DNA from: Stephanodiscus triporus
Taxonomy: Eukaryota; Bacillariophyta; Thalassiosirophyceae; Thalassiosirales; Thalassiosiraceae
Assembly: GCA_036939755.1 (NCBI GenBank)
Contig: JALLAZ010000645.1
Location: 1-18,320 of the forward strand
Reading direction: 5' to 3'
DNA length: 18,320 bases
The notes under the pieces were generated by a model. That model saw only the letters and a program-made list of their open reading frames with translations. It was not told the DNA's origin and ran no database searches. This document shows positions 18,036 through 18,320 of the stretch, piece by piece. Both the position numbers and the translations under genes were made by a program. Numbering within the stretch: position 1 is the stretch's first letter; every line of letters starts with the position of its first letter.

Positions 18036-18320
18036 CGAACTTGGGGCGGGGGGGGACGGCAGCGGAGCTGTGCGATTTTGGGAGTGACGATGCGCGGGGG
18101 CGATGGTGGGGGGGGCGTAATAATATAACCCAGGGTACGCGGCGTTTGGAAAAACAGACGCGTCCCCGGACCGCCTCCGACGAACGTGGGCTGCTTGCTC
18201 GGTGGTTTTGGACGTTTATTATTAGGCCCGTCCTCTCAACACTATTTTTTTTGGTTTTTCGATAAAAGATTTTGTGACAATATGACCCCTATGACTCCGA
18301 AATGACCCTAAAAAATCTTG
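18036..18320. other. 5' flank of the glycosyltransferase-like gene
   Basis: This 285-base region to the window edge is the presumed promoter of the minus-strand gene. A taatataa string at 18119-18126 lies about 85 bases upstream of the ATG and could be a TATA-like element on either strand. The last 80 bases are AT-rich. No gene is seen. Confidence 0.35.

Noticed and set aside
1..18320. tRNA, rRNA, CRISPR array or bacterial operon
   Set aside because: No cloverleaf with a GGTTCGA-type T-arm, no rRNA-like sequence and no regular repeat-spacer array was found by eye; the gene structure is eukaryotic.

Overview
This window reads as nuclear DNA of a eukaryotic alga, most likely a diatom or other stramenopile. 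Support comes from short GT-AG introns (84 to 139 bases where I can define them), compact convergent and divergent gene pairs, low-complexity Asp/Thr/Ser/Gly-rich proteins, and a relic of a DDE transposase family that I associate with diatom genomes. There is no sign of bacterial operons or ribosome binding sites. The organism call is inference.

Layout, left to right. (1) 3-353: the 3' end of a gene that starts outside the window, with a possible membrane segment. (2) 1195-3081 (+): a J-domain co-chaperone with a very long charged coiled coil and a C-terminal array of SH3-like repeats. (3) 3481-5152 (-): a two-exon, secreted, single-pass membrane protein with a Cys-rich ectodomain. In this assembly it is broken by a perfect 72-base tandem duplication joined by one N, most likely an assembly artefact. 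(4) About 5.2-9.5 kb: a gene-poor, AT-richer stretch with homopolymer runs, a decayed DDE transposase (minus strand, about 7208-7754) and a strong palindrome near 9.2 kb. (5) 9564-10229 (+): a probable low-complexity hypothetical protein, convergent with (6) a two-exon phytanoyl-CoA dioxygenase-family (Fe(II)/2-oxoglutarate) protein with a signal peptide, 10303-11995 (-). (7) A 652-base divergent promoter region. (8) 12648-16749 (+): a four-exon, 1243-residue chromatin protein. (9) 16797-18035 (-): a type II membrane protein resembling a GT-A-type glycosyltransferase, ending only 47 bases from gene 8.

The most notable item is gene 8. After splicing it appears to combine a SNF5/INI1-like segment, a CXXC_R1 (CDCA7-type) zinc finger, a PHD finger and a bromodomain in one polypeptide. 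These modules normally sit on separate subunits of SWI/SNF-type remodellers or on separate chromatin readers. Two of its introns are needed to build the R1 zinc finger, one on each side of a 48-base microexon. A third joins the two halves of the bromodomain.

The genes do not form an obvious pathway. As usual in such genomes, neighbours seem functionally unrelated but share promoters or 3' ends.
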